64,000 nt of DNA from contig NZ_JAPFFT010000011.1 in the NCBI RefSeq assembly GCF_026241105.1, forward strand, positions 1 through 64,000. The letters run 5' to 3'. Shown here in pieces: positions 1 through 9,245 of this stretch. The translations under genes were made by a program, and so were the position numbers. The notes under the pieces are model-generated. The model saw only the letters and a list, made by a program, of their open reading frames with translations. It did no database searches and was not told the origin of the DNA. The number at the start of each line of letters is the position of its first letter. The stretch's first letter is position 1. This DNA comes from Arthrobacter rhizophilus. Its GTDB lineage: Bacteria > Actinomycetota > Actinomycetes > Actinomycetales > Micrococcaceae.

Positions 1-149
1 TGCTCGGACGACTCGGAATTTCCATAAGGTTCCTTCCCCGCCACAAAAGTGTCACGCAACAGGCTGACACACAGGGAACTCCTGTGTCGCCAGGCCATCC
101 GCGCGTCGCATGGTAATTCGGGCGTCATTGAACGAACCGGGCAAGCGGC
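1..149. other. Intergenic stretch at the left edge, no gene seen
   Basis: No reading frame here looks like a protein. A short inverted repeat (ACACAGG at 69-75, CCTGTGT at 81-87, 5-nt loop) lies just beyond the stop of the minus-strand MocR gene and could be a weak terminator. The stretch 77-95 resembles the 19-bp unit tandemly repeated at 2352-2408 (14 of 19 positions). Confidence 0.4.
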
Positions 150-1646
150 CTACGCGACGGCGGCGGCTTCCTTGGGTGCCTTCAAGGTCCTCCGGAGTTG
201 CGGCGAGGCATCGAGCCTGGCCTGGGCGTCGCGTAGTGCCAGCACCGCTGACTCAAGCTGGGGCGGCGCCAGGGTGTACGGGACGCGCATGAAGTGCTCG
301 AAGGCCCCGCCGACCCCAAAGCGCGGTCCGGCCGCCAGTCGCAACCCGAAATCCGGGGCGACCACGGTGAGCGCAGTGCTTGACGCCGTGGGCAACCTGC
401 ACCATGCCGTGAGCCCGCCTCGGGGCCGTTCCACGCGCCAATCGGGCAGGTGTTCGGCGAGTAGCCCAAGGAGTGTTTCCCGGTTTCGGCGCAATTCCTC
501 AAGCCTGGCGTCCAGCGGCTCGGTGAAGGCACGGACCAGCCGCGCCGCGGCCAATTGTTCGACGACTGGCCCGCCCAAATCCATCGTGGTCCGGGTTTGC
601 ACGAAGCGGCTTATGAGGTCTTCCTCAGCGCGGATCCACCCGGTCCTGAGCCCGGCCCAATGCGACTTGCTGAGCGAACCGATGGTCACCACCGCCGAAC
701 TGAAGCCGGCGAGCGGGGAGGTAGCGACGGCGTCGAGGTTCAACTCCCGCAGCGTCTCGTCCACCACCAGTACGGTGCCTGTTCCTACCGCCTCGCGGAC
801 CAGGCGGCGGCGCTGGAGGTTGGACATGATCCGCCCTGTGGGGTTGTGGAAGTCGGGCACGAGGTAGGCCATGGCCGGGCGTTGGTGGCGCATCGCCGCC
901 ACCATGCCCTCGATATCCCAGCCGCCCGAGGCCGGATCCTCGCCCGAGGCGGGATCTTCGCCTGACGTCGGCTCCGCGGCGGGCGGCATCGGGACCGGCA
1001 CCGTGCGTGAGCCCGAAGCGCGGATGGCATCGAGCGCGTTGGGGTAGCTGGGGTGCTCGACGAGTACTTTCTGCTGTCGCCCGGCCAGGGTTTTCAGGAT
1101 GATGTTCAACGCGTGCTGAGCGCCGGAAGTCACCAGAATTTGCGCGGCCGTGGTGGGGATTCCGGCCGCTGTGTAGCGGTCCGCTATGGCTTCCCGGAGG
1201 GGCGGAAGGCCGACGGCGTCGTAGCCGAAACTCGGCAACAGCGCGGGGAGATCAACCAACGCATCGGCGAAAGCCCGGTGCACCACTTCGCCTGTTGCCG
1301 GAAGCGAGGCGTAGGCGAGGTCGAGAATCCCATCCGGAACAGCGAGGCCCGGTCCGCCGACGGGAACCGTTCGGTGCGGAATGCTCGTCCGGCCCCTGCT
1401 GCCTTGCCCGCCGCTGAGGAATCCTTGCTCGCGAAGGCTGGCATAGGCTGCGGTGACGGTGGTCCGGCTGACGCCCAAAGTGACCGCGAGTGCGCGCTCG
1501 CTCGGCAGGGCGACGTCCAGCGGGATCCGCCCGTCCATCACCAAAAGGCGCACGACGTCGGCAAGCTCGCGATAGGCGGGAGCGGCGCCAGTGTTCCACG
1601 GGCCTAGGAGACGCACCATGGCTGTGGGGTTCAGGGATCCGGGCAT
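150..1646 (-). CDS. yczR: MocR-type GntR/aminotransferase regulator (YczR-like)
   Basis: This is a MocR-type regulator. It has an N-terminal GntR winged helix (residues about 20-85, with the typical PSERALAVTLGVSRTTV stretch) joined to a fold-type I aminotransferase domain (about 120-490). The SLSKSHWAGLRTGWI segment supplies the PLP lysine, and VPDFHNPTGR is the usual NPTG motif. It is divergent from a YczE membrane protein 60 bp away, the classic yczR/yczE arrangement, so it probably controls that gene and its own expression. The start at 1646 lies only 5 bp from the operator-like repeats and has no clear Shine-Dalgarno sequence, so the transcript may be leaderless. Met10 at 1619 is an alternative start. 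A short SGEDPA duplication sits in an inter-domain loop. The family assignment is solid, and the ligand (PLP or a derivative) is assumed from the family. Confidence 0.93.
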   Translation of the reverse strand: MPGSLNPTAMVRLLGPWNTGAAPAYRELADVVRLLVMDGRIPLDVALPSERALAVTLGVSRTTVTAAYASLREQGFLSGGQGSRGRTSIPHRTVPVGGPGLAVPDGILDLAYASLPATGEVVHRAFADALVDLPALLPSFGYDAVGLPPLREAIADRYTAAGIPTTAAQILVTSGAQHALNIILKTLAGRQQKVLVEHPSYPNALDAIRASGSRTVPVPMPPAAEPTSGEDPASGEDPASGGWDIEGMVAAMRHQRPAMAYLVPDFHNPTGRIMSNLQRRRLVREAVGTGTVLVVDETLRELNLDAVATSPLAGFSSAVVTIGSLSKSHWAGLRTGWIRAEEDLISRFVQTRTTMDLGGPVVEQLAAARLVRAFTEPLDARLEELRRNRETLLGLLAEHLPDWRVERPRGGLTAWCRLPTASSTALTVVAPDFGLRLAAGPRFGVGGAFEHFMRVPYTLAPPQLESAVLALRDAQARLDASPQLRRTLKAPKEAAAVA

Positions 1647-1650
1647 AAGA

Positions 1651-1689
1651 CCAGTATTGCAAACTGGCTATGGAAAGCAATGCCAGTTT
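1651..1689. promoter_or_regulatory. Candidate YczR operator: three CCAGT/ACTGG half-sites
   Basis: CCAGT at 1651-1655 and ACTGG at 1663-1667 form one dyad. The perfect pair AAACTGGC (1661-1668) and GCCAGTTT (1682-1689) forms a second. All three half-sites lie in the 59-bp gap between divergent yczR and yczE. MocR proteins usually bind such combined direct and inverted repeats. Assignment to YczR is an inference from position. Confidence 0.65.
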
Positions 1690-1705
1690 TCGGGAGCATG
1701 GTCTC

Positions 1706-2326
1706 ATGATGACCCGCAGAATCACCCAACTCCTGATCGGCCTCGCAATGTACGGGGTTTCCCTGGCCATGTTCATCCGGGCCGGCCTTGGCCTGGACCC
1801 TTGGGATGTGTTCCACCAAGGTGTCGCGGGAAAGATCGGGTGGAGCATAGGCACCGTGGTGGTGGTTGTTAGCTTCCTCGTGCTGCTCCTCTGGATCCCT
1901 CTGCGGCAGATGCCCGGCTTCGGAACCCTCGCCAACGCCGTGCTGGTGGGCGTCTTCGCGGACATCGGCCTGGCCCTGATCCCGGTCTTCTCGCATTTGG
2001 GTGGTCAGATCGCCATGCTCGCTGGCGCTGTGGTCCTCAACGGCATAGCCTCCGCTTGCTACATTGGCGCTCGGCTTGGCCCGGGTGCCCGCGACGGTCT
2101 CATGACCGGGCTTGCCCGCCGCACGGGTTGGTCGGTGCGCTTGTCCCGGACCTTGATCGAGGTTGTTGTGCTCGGTGTGGGTTGGTTGCTTGGCGGATCC
2201 GTCGGCGTGGGAACTGTTGTCTACGCCTTGGCCATTGGTCCTCTAGTGCAGTTGCTGTTGCCCCTGTTCACGGTCCCGGAGAAGGCTTCCCAGATTGCCC
2301 CCGAGGAGGTGCTCGCCGGGCCGTGA
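1706..2326 (+). CDS. yczE: YczE-family integral membrane protein
   Basis: This small polytopic membrane protein of about 206 residues has five or six hydrophobic segments. It carries the YczE signature region RAGLGLDPWDVFHQG near the N-terminus and a conserved GARDGLMTGL loop in the middle. The in-frame ATG at 1670 sits inside the operator. The ATG at 1706 is preferred because GGGAG lies nine bases upstream. It is divergent from a MocR regulator, the usual genomic partner of YczE. The molecular function of YczE is not established, although in Bacillus it has been linked to lipopeptide production. Nothing in the sequence narrows this further. Confidence 0.9.
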   Translation: MMTRRITQLLIGLAMYGVSLAMFIRAGLGLDPWDVFHQGVAGKIGWSIGTVVVVVSFLVLLLWIPLRQMPGFGTLANAVLVGVFADIGLALIPVFSHLGGQIAMLAGAVVLNGIASACYIGARLGPGARDGLMTGLARRTGWSVRLSRTLIEVVVLGVGWLLGGSVGVGTVVYALAIGPLVQLLLPLFTVPEKASQIAPEEVLAGP

Positions 2327-2351
2327 CGCGGATTCTTCCTGGCGACGCGCA

Positions 2352-2408
2352 AATTCCCTGACGCCCCCGGAATTCCCGCATCGCCAGGGAATTCCCGCAG
2401 CGCCAGGC
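2352..2408. repeat. Three tandem 19-bp units between convergent yczE and nei
   Basis: Units start at 2352, 2371 and 2390. The second and third (AATTCCCGCATCGCCAGGG and AATTCCCGCAGCGCCAGGC) match at 17 of 19 positions, while the first is more diverged after AATTCCC. The array fills the gap between two convergent genes. A related degenerate copy lies at 77-95, on the other side of the yczR/yczE pair. Confidence 0.7.
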
Positions 2409-2421
2409 GAGTCGGGCAGCG

Positions 2422-3348
2422 TCAAGGAGCAGGCTGGCACTCCGGACAGAAGTAGATGTCCCGGTCTTCCAACCCCGACGCCGGTCCCAGCATGTCGCGG
2501 CGAATGGGCGTACGGCAGCGAAGGCACGGCTGGTGCTCGCGGCGGTATACCCAGTACCCGGGACGCAGGGCTCGCGGGCCGCGCGTCGTCCGAGGTCCAG
2601 GTCCCAGGTTGGCCTCAAGCAGGACTTTGGCTTCCTCGAGCATCCCCGCCAGATCCTGGACAGCCGATACGGGCGCGGCAGGATGCACCCCGGCCAGGAA
2701 ACACGCTTCGCAGCGGTAGATATTGCCGATGCCGGCGAGGTTCCTTTGGTCCAACAGCGCGACGCCAATCGGAGTGTCCGGCGCGGATCGTAGCCGACGA
2801 ACAGCTTCTTCAGCATCCCAGTCCGCCCCCAGGAGATCCGGCCCAAGGTGCCCCACCGCGCGGGCCTCGTCCGGCGTCGGGATCACTTCCAGGACGCCCA
2901 ACGAGAAGCCGACGACGTCGGCAGTCGCCGTGCGGAGGATGCACCTGGCCGTGTGGCCGGGTTTCCTCCAGCGTCCCCCGGGGGCATGGACCTGCCAGCT
3001 TCCCTCCATCTTCAGGTGCGAATGGATGGTCAAGGCCCGGCGCGCTGGGCCGGGATCAGCGGATCCAAGCGTGTCCGTTCCGGCCCGTACCGATCCCGGC
3101 ATGTCCGGCGCGGCCTCTTGGATGGCTCCGGCGTCAGCAGGCCCGGCGTCCGCCGTCCCGGCCTCAGTTGGCCCCAGCAAGCGCATGAGCAAATGTTTTC
3201 CCCGCGGCACTACCTCGGACACGGTCCATCCGGCCAGGTTCAGCGTGGCGAATCTGGGCACCCGGAAGTCGGAGGAAACGAGGGTCTGGCCCCCAAGGGC
3301 CTTGTGGAGCTCCGCGGCAGCTCGCCAGATCGAGTCGCCCTCAGGCAC
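2422..3348 (-). CDS. nei: Fpg/Nei-family DNA glycosylase (endonuclease VIII type)
   Basis: This bifunctional DNA glycosylase/AP lyase removes oxidised bases. It starts with GTG and reads MPEGDS, giving the Pro2-Glu3 catalytic pair that the family needs exposed after Met removal, and this fixes the start. The helix-two-turn-helix region contains RNLAGIGNIYRCEACFLAG. The C-terminus ends with the zinc finger CLRC...CPEC. An insertion rich in Ala and Gly (residues about 65-95) is unusual but lies in a loop. It lies 11 bp downstream of lhr in the same orientation, matching the lhr-nei pairing known from mycobacteria, and suggests a shared repair role. Confidence 0.95.
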   Translation of the reverse strand: MPEGDSIWRAAAELHKALGGQTLVSSDFRVPRFATLNLAGWTVSEVVPRGKHLLMRLLGPTEAGTADAGPADAGAIQEAAPDMPGSVRAGTDTLGSADPGPARRALTIHSHLKMEGSWQVHAPGGRWRKPGHTARCILRTATADVVGFSLGVLEVIPTPDEARAVGHLGPDLLGADWDAEEAVRRLRSAPDTPIGVALLDQRNLAGIGNIYRCEACFLAGVHPAAPVSAVQDLAGMLEEAKVLLEANLGPGPRTTRGPRALRPGYWVYRREHQPCLRCRTPIRRDMLGPASGLEDRDIYFCPECQPAP

Positions 3349-3373
3349 GGATCCCCATTTCAGGCACGGATCC
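3341..3373 (-). repeat. 14-bp direct repeat at the lhr-nei junction
   Basis: TCAGGCACGGATCC occurs at 3341-3354 and again at 3360-3373, 19 bp apart. One copy contains the nei start codon and the other contains the lhr stop codon. On the coding strand both read GGATCCGTGCCTGA. Confidence 0.85.
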
Positions 3374-6300
3374 TCAATCCCTTGGGCGTGGAGTACGCCC
3401 CGGCCGCGGCAAGGGCATAGGCCACTGGAGTGTCCAGGAGGTCATGGCCGTTGACTTTCTCCATGATCAGCTTGTCCACGGCTCCCCTGCGCACTACGCC
3501 AACGAGGGCAGCAGCCGCAGCCGCAAGAATGGCGTCGTCATGGCTGAAGGTAAGTAGGGTCTTCCCACCGCGCTCAACGTACAGAACCAGGGCGCCGCCG
3601 ACCATTACCACCAGGGCTCCGGCCTTCCGTCCCGGACGGTGGCCCGACCCCGCGTCGACAGCCAGCGCGGGCCAGGGGAGGGCGGCGCCATACGGGTTGG
3701 CCGGATCCGTGGAGGCAAGGGCCAAGGCGATTGGCTCGGCTTTGGCGAGTTGGGCATCTTCCGTGAAGGATCGGAGGCGGTCCACCGTGGCGGGAACGGC
3801 AAACTGGGCGGCTCCGAGGTGCTCGATGAAGTAGCCACGGCGGCACCGGCCGGCTTCCTCCAGGCGGGCCAAGACCTTGTACATCAGACCGAATCCGCCC
3901 ACGATGTTCTCCACCATCACGGATCCGCGGGTTACAACGCCGTACCTGTCGAGGAGGAGTTCGGCGGTACCGCGTGCATGGATGGTGGGGTCGAGCTCGG
4001 GAGCTGGCAACGCGGACCAGCGGCCAACGGCCAGCGGGGGAGTGGGTGCCGCTCCGGTGACTGAGCCATAGCGTCCGCCTGTGAGCCCTGGCGATCCCAT
4101 CAGCCCCGTGCCGTGCGAACGGCCGAGCCTGCTCATCCGCAGGGACCTGGCACGCGGCGGCCGGGCGGGCTGCTTGTGCGCGGTGCGCCCCCCGGCAATC
4201 ATCGCGCGGACGGGAGCGAACGTGTCGCCTGTGATGCGGCCGGCCCAGGCGAGATCCCATAGGGCAGACACCACTGCGTCGTCGCTGAGCACTGCATCCA
4301 TGCCGCCCGCAACTTCGGTGAGCTGCCGGAAGAAGTAGGCACCCCCACCAGTCTGGAGATGCTCCAAGAGGCGGAGCTGGGCGTCGCCGGGCTCGAATTC
4401 AGGGTCCGGGTTGAGGGTCAGCTCCGCAGCTTCGGCCACGTGGAGGCTGATCCAACCGTCGTTCCCAGGCAACGATCCGGCACCGGACCACAAGACTTCA
4501 CCTGCGGCCATGAGTTCATCCAACATGGCTGGCTGATAGTCGGAGACCCGGCTGGCCAGCACCAAGGACTCCCACGCCGACGCCGGAACGGGCACACCGG
4601 AGAGCTGGTCGATGGCAGTCATGATGCCGTCCAGCCCACGCAGCGCCGGGGCGCCCCTGCCTCCAGAAGAACCAGGGCGGCCGGCAGAGGGTACGGACAC
4701 GTTTTGCCAGGCGGGCAGGAACCGGCCGTACGCAGCAGCGTCCACTGGTTCCACTTCGGCGCGCAGCGCGGCCAAGGATCGACGCCGGAGCTTGCGTAGC
4801 ACCTCGGAGTCGCACCACTCGCTACTAGATGAGATTTCGCGGAGCGGGATAGCGGGCACCTCCGGCGCCACCGCCGGCTCGAGCGAGACAGATGCCTCAC
4901 CGGGAACCGCATCCGGCACGCTGGGGTGCGGACGGAACTCGCCCTCCACCACCCTGCCGTCCGCTGCCAAGCGTTTCAGGGCAGTGCTTACGACGGCGAC
5001 ACCGAGTCCCAGCCTGGCCGCAGCTTCTTCGGCCGTGAAGGGCCCGTGGGTCCGTGCGTAACGGGAGACGAGATCGCCGAGCGGGTCATGGACGGGTTCG
5101 ATGAAGGCCAAAGGGACGCCCATGGGAAGTGGAACCCCAATGGCATCCCGGAGCCGGGCTGCGTCCTCAATCGCGGCGAATCGCTCCACGCCGCTGAGGG
5201 TCACGGTGAGGGCGCGGTTGGCCCTCCGCAAAGCGGCTAGGTGCGAGGCGGCGGCGAGGTGCGAGGCGGCCGCCAAATGCAACGCTGGCAGATCCGGGGA
5301 AGCCTCCACTCCTTCTTCGGGCTGCAGCCGGGCAGCCACTTCTTCCACGGTCAGTGGTCCCAGCAAGCGCAGCAAGTCCGCGACGCCTTCCATGCCACGG
5401 ACTTGCCGGTCCGCTGCCAGCCGCTGGAGCTCGAGTTCGGTGGCCTCAATGACTTTGGCGTCCAGGAGTTCGCGCAGTTCCACCCTGCCCAGGAGCTCAT
5501 TCAGGAGCGTGGAGTCGAGGGCCAGAGCGGCGGCCCGGCGTTCCGCGAGCGGTGAATCGCCCTCGTACAGATATTGCGCCACGTAGCCAAAGAGCAGTGA
5601 CTTGGCGAAGGGGGAGGGCTGCTGGGTAGTGGTCTGTACCAAGCGAAGTTCGCGGCGCTCGATCGAAGCAGCAATGTCTTTCAAAGCGGGGAGGTCGTAG
5701 ACGTCCTGCAGGCACTCGCGGACGGTTTCGAGAACGATGGGAAAGGAAGGGTATTTCTTGGCAACGTCCAGCAATTGCGCTGAGCGCTGCCGTTGCTGCC
5801 AGAGCGGTTGCCTTTTCGCCGGATTCTGCCTCGGCAACAGCAATGCGCGGGCAGCGCATTCACGGAAGCGCGAGGCGAACAGGGCACTGCCGCCAACCTC
5901 CGCCGTCACGATCTGCTCGAGTTCTTCCGGGTCAAAGAGGAACAGCTCCGCTCCGGGAGGTTCGTCTTCCATCATCGGCACGCGCAGTACGATGCCGTCG
6001 TCGGCGGCCATCGCGGAGCCGTCCAGCCCGTAGCGCTGCTGGAGCCGCTGCCCGACGGCGAGGGCCCACGGTGCGTGGACCGGCATGCCGAAGGGGCTGT
6101 GAAGCACCACCCGCCAGTCGCCGAGTTCGTCATGGAACCGTTCGACCACGAGCGTCCGGTCATTGGGGACTACTTCCGTGGCCTGCTTTTGCTCATTCAG
6201 ATACTGGAGCAGGTTGCCCGCGGCGAAGTCGTCCAGGCCGCTGGCCTTGCAGCGTTCCAGGGCAGGCCCTTGGTCCGAAGCGGAGAGCTCGCGCACGAAT

Positions 6301-8435
6301 GCTCCCAGCGCGCGCCCGAGATCCACCGGGCGGCCCAAGGAATCGCCCTTCCAGAAGGGAAGTTTTCCGGGCTGGCCGAAGGCCGGCGAGACGAGGACAC
6401 GGTCATGTGTAATGTCCTCGATCTTCCAGCTCGTGGCCCCCAGGGCGAAGATGTCCCCGACGCGTGATTCGTAAACCATTTCTTCGTCGAGCTCGCCGAC
6501 GCGTCGGCCGCCTTTGGCAGCGCGCGACGCCGGACTGGGCTCCTGCGCGGACGCTTCGGAGGCGCCGCCGGCAGAAGGAGCCCCGCCGGAGCCAGAGCCT
6601 TCGGTTTCGGTGCCGATGATATAGACGCCGAAGAGTCCGCGGTCCGGGATGGTTCCTCCTGACGTCACGGCAAGGCGCTGTGCTCCTGGGCGGCCTTCGA
6701 TGGTGCCGGCGTTCCTGTCCCATACGATGCGCGGCCGGAGCTCGGCGAATTCATCCGAAGGGTACCGGCCGGCCAGGAGGTCCAAGGTGGCTTCGAAAGC
6801 CGAGCGGGGCAGGGTGGCGAACGGAGCCGAGCGGCGTACAGTGGCGAACCAGTCCTCAACCTCGATGCTTCCCAGCGCTGTGGCGGCGACGGTTTGCTGG
6901 GCCAGGATGTCCAGAGGGTTGGCGGGTACATGCAGGCGTTCGATCTGGCCGCTCAGCATGCGTTCCACGGTGATGGCGGTGTGGACGAGGTCTGCCCTGT
7001 GTTTGGGGAAGAGCACGCCTTCGGAGATCTCACCGACCTGGTGGCCGGCGCGGCCTACCCGTTGCAGTCCGCTGGCTACCGACGGCGGCGACTCGACCTG
7101 GACTACCAGGTCTACCGCACCCATGTCGATGCCGAGTTCCAAGGATGACGTGGCCACAACGCACCGCAGCCGACCGGATTTGAGATCGTCCTCGATGAGT
7201 GCCCGCTGGTCCTTCGACACGGAGCCGTGGTGTGCCCGGGCCAGGACTGGATCGGCGCCACTGGTGCTTCCGGCTTGGGCCATCATGTGCGCGGGAGTCG
7301 CCGTAGAGGATGGAAGCCCCGGGGACGGCGCCCCAAAATCAGCCGGCACCGAGGCCGCCACCGAATTAGCCGCAGCCGAAAACACGTCAACCGCCATGAG
7401 TTGGCGCTCCGCGTAGATCTCGTTGAGCCGGGCGGTGAGGCGCTCCGCGAGGCGCCGGGAGTTCGCGAAGACAATGGTTGACTGCTTGGACAGGACAAGA
7501 TCAACGATCTTCTCCTCAACATGCGGCCAAATGGACGCTTGGGGCTGCAGGCCGGAGGCGGGTCCCGAGTCGAAGGCGCCGGCCGCTCCCGCCAGGTCTG
7601 ACATGTCCTCCACAGGGACGCTGACGCTGAGGTTCCAGTTCTTGCTGGAAGGCGGTGCGACGATTTCCACGGGAGCCGAGCCCGCGAGGAACTGCGCCAC
7701 GAGTTCGCGCGGCTCCACTGTGGCCGAGAGCCCGATCCGCTGGGCAGGTTTGGGCAGCAGTGCATCGAGCCGCTCCAATGACACCGCGAGGTGCGCGCCG
7801 CGCTTGGTGCCGGCAACTGCGTGGACCTCGTCCACAATCACGGTGTCCACCTCGCTGAGCGTCTCCCGGGCCTTCGATGTCAGCATCAGGAACAGGGATT
7901 CGGGCGTGGTGATGAGGATGTCCGGTGGGTGACTGAGCAGCGCGCGTCGGTCCGCCGTCGTCGTATCCCCGGAGCGGACCCCGACGCTGACCAGCGGAGC
8001 CGGCAACCCGAGCCGTTTCGCGGTTTGCGTGATGCCGATCAGCGGCGAGCGGAGGTTGCGTTCGACGTCGACGCCGAGAGCCTTGAGCGGGGAGATGTAC
8101 AGGACGCGGGTCTTGCGTTTGGGGGCTTTGGCCCGAGCCCGGCCGGGTGCGTCCTCAAGCCCGGGAAGCGCATCAGCAGGTGCGTCCGGGGATACCGACA
8201 AGAGCCGGTCAAGGGCCCACAGGAAGGCTGCGAGCGTCTTACCGGAACCAGTGGGCGCCACCACCAGAGCGTGCGAGCCGGACGAGATGGCCTTCCACGC
8301 GCCGTCCTGGGCCGGTGTGGGCGCCGCGAAAGCACCCAGGAACCACTCCCGCGTGGCACGGCTGAAGCGGTCCATGGCTGTGTGGCCTGAACCGCCCCGT
8401 AGCTCCCGCTCCTGCATTCCTCCATCATGCCCCAC
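3360..8435 (-). CDS. lhr: Large ATP-dependent DNA helicase Lhr
   Basis: This is a 1691-residue superfamily 2 helicase of the Lhr type, a 3'-5' single-strand DNA translocase linked to DNA repair. Walker A (APTGSGKT) is at about residues 60-67, the DEVH box at 202-205, and motif VI (QRVGRAGH) near 460. These are followed by the Lhr-specific winged helix and beta-barrel domains and the long C-terminal extension found in full-length bacterial Lhr. The length exceeds the roughly 1500 residues of mycobacterial Lhr because of Ala/Gly/Pro-rich inserts. The start is uncertain: ATG codons at 8435, 8417 and 8375 are all possible, and the conserved region begins at the last. The gene is transcribed toward nei. 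Confidence 0.95.
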   Translation of the reverse strand: MGHDGGMQERELRGGSGHTAMDRFSRATREWFLGAFAAPTPAQDGAWKAISSGSHALVVAPTGSGKTLAAFLWALDRLLSVSPDAPADALPGLEDAPGRARAKAPKRKTRVLYISPLKALGVDVERNLRSPLIGITQTAKRLGLPAPLVSVGVRSGDTTTADRRALLSHPPDILITTPESLFLMLTSKARETLSEVDTVIVDEVHAVAGTKRGAHLAVSLERLDALLPKPAQRIGLSATVEPRELVAQFLAGSAPVEIVAPPSSKNWNLSVSVPVEDMSDLAGAAGAFDSGPASGLQPQASIWPHVEEKIVDLVLSKQSTIVFANSRRLAERLTARLNEIYAERQLMAVDVFSAAANSVAASVPADFGAPSPGLPSSTATPAHMMAQAGSTSGADPVLARAHHGSVSKDQRALIEDDLKSGRLRCVVATSSLELGIDMGAVDLVVQVESPPSVASGLQRVGRAGHQVGEISEGVLFPKHRADLVHTAITVERMLSGQIERLHVPANPLDILAQQTVAATALGSIEVEDWFATVRRSAPFATLPRSAFEATLDLLAGRYPSDEFAELRPRIVWDRNAGTIEGRPGAQRLAVTSGGTIPDRGLFGVYIIGTETEGSGSGGAPSAGGASEASAQEPSPASRAAKGGRRVGELDEEMVYESRVGDIFALGATSWKIEDITHDRVLVSPAFGQPGKLPFWKGDSLGRPVDLGRALGAFVRELSASDQGPALERCKASGLDDFAAGNLLQYLNEQKQATEVVPNDRTLVVERFHDELGDWRVVLHSPFGMPVHAPWALAVGQRLQQRYGLDGSAMAADDGIVLRVPMMEDEPPGAELFLFDPEELEQIVTAEVGGSALFASRFRECAARALLLPRQNPAKRQPLWQQRQRSAQLLDVAKKYPSFPIVLETVRECLQDVYDLPALKDIAASIERRELRLVQTTTQQPSPFAKSLLFGYVAQYLYEGDSPLAERRAAALALDSTLLNELLGRVELRELLDAKVIEATELELQRLAADRQVRGMEGVADLLRLLGPLTVEEVAARLQPEEGVEASPDLPALHLAAASHLAAASHLAALRRANRALTVTLSGVERFAAIEDAARLRDAIGVPLPMGVPLAFIEPVHDPLGDLVSRYARTHGPFTAEEAAARLGLGVAVVSTALKRLAADGRVVEGEFRPHPSVPDAVPGEASVSLEPAVAPEVPAIPLREISSSSEWCDSEVLRKLRRRSLAALRAEVEPVDAAAYGRFLPAWQNVSVPSAGRPGSSGGRGAPALRGLDGIMTAIDQLSGVPVPASAWESLVLASRVSDYQPAMLDELMAAGEVLWSGAGSLPGNDGWISLHVAEAAELTLNPDPEFEPGDAQLRLLEHLQTGGGAYFFRQLTEVAGGMDAVLSDDAVVSALWDLAWAGRITGDTFAPVRAMIAGGRTAHKQPARPPRARSLRMSRLGRSHGTGLMGSPGLTGGRYGSVTGAAPTPPLAVGRWSALPAPELDPTIHARGTAELLLDRYGVVTRGSVMVENIVGGFGLMYKVLARLEEAGRCRRGYFIEHLGAAQFAVPATVDRLRSFTEDAQLAKAEPIALALASTDPANPYGAALPWPALAVDAGSGHRPGRKAGALVVMVGGALVLYVERGGKTLLTFSHDDAILAAAAAALVGVVRRGAVDKLIMEKVNGHDLLDTPVAYALAAAGAYSTPKGLRIRA
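5239..5274 (-). repeat. 18-bp in-frame tandem duplication inside lhr
   Basis: Two near-identical 18-bp units (5239-5256 and 5257-5274) encode the repeated hexapeptide SHLAAA within the C-terminal half of Lhr. The unit length is a multiple of three, so copy number can vary without breaking the frame. It probably lies in a loop. Confidence 0.75.
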
Positions 8436-8508
8436 GGCACCGACACAATAAGGAACAGCGCAGGATAAGGTTCAGCGGCTAAACCGCCGGGCCGCACCAA
8501 CCCCGCCG

Positions 8509-9147
8509 CTACCCCGCCTGGAAAGCCTGAACGCTCAAGAGGTTGATCGCTGCGTTGCTACAAGCCTGGTGTTGTTGGGGGATGAACACCGAGGCGGTGT
8601 CCTCGGGTGGGTAGACACGGAAGCCTGCGGCCGCAACCTGGGTGCAGTCCGGGTAGTTGCCGGCCTGGGTGTAGCGGAGTTGGGCGAAGCCGGCCTTCCC
8701 GGGGGCGAGGACCACATCTGCAACCGGCTGGGTGTCGTCGCGCGCCGCGGCCGCGCCGATCGGATCACCGGTGGGTCCGGCCGTGAGGGAGACGCCTGGG
8801 AACCCCCTCAGCACGCAGGATTCGGTGCCCGAATTAGTGAGGATGAGCTTCATGTAGAGGCTGCCTGCCGCGCCGCCGCCGGTGGAATCGACAGAAGGTG
8901 TCAGCGAGGCTGCTTTGCAGAGAGGGACGCCGGATGCCATGGTCCCGGTGCTTGATGGCGTGGAACTGCCGCTAGCGCTGGGAGCACTCGACGCGGACAT
9001 CGAAGAAGAGGCCGAAGCCGAACCGCTCGGCGTGCCGGTGCTCGGACCCTGGGCCTGGGCTTGGAAACAGCCGGAGAGCAGGAATACCGAGGCTGCTGCC
9101 ATCGTGAGCAGGAGACCGTTCTTGACTCGCATATTCGTCATGGGCAC
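8509..9147 (-). CDS. DUF4232 lipoprotein
   Basis: This is a predicted exported lipoprotein. A short basic N-terminus and hydrophobic segment end in the lipobox LSGC. A Ser/Thr/Ala/Gly-rich linker of about 40 residues follows, and then a DUF4232 domain to the C-terminus with conserved Cys residues (PLCKA, ESCVLRGFPGVSL, DCTQV, QACSNAA). The FPGVSL stretch is the hallmark of the domain. Function is unknown, although such proteins are common cell-surface lipoproteins in actinobacteria. The longest frame begins with GTG at 9147. ATG at 9141 or 9132 would also leave an intact signal peptide. None of the three has a convincing ribosome binding site. Confidence 0.88.
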   Translation of the reverse strand: MPMTNMRVKNGLLLTMAAASVFLLSGCFQAQAQGPSTGTPSGSASASSSMSASSAPSASGSSTPSSTGTMASGVPLCKAASLTPSVDSTGGGAAGSLYMKLILTNSGTESCVLRGFPGVSLTAGPTGDPIGAAAARDDTQPVADVVLAPGKAGFAQLRYTQAGNYPDCTQVAAAGFRVYPPEDTASVFIPQQHQACSNAAINLLSVQAFQAG

Positions 9148-9245
9148 AGCATTTCGTCGTCATATGCCCGAGTCAACTACGGCGCGGCAACGGCGCCGGA
9201 TTGGCGCACGGATCGTAATGTTCCGGGCGCCAACCAGCGGAGTCG

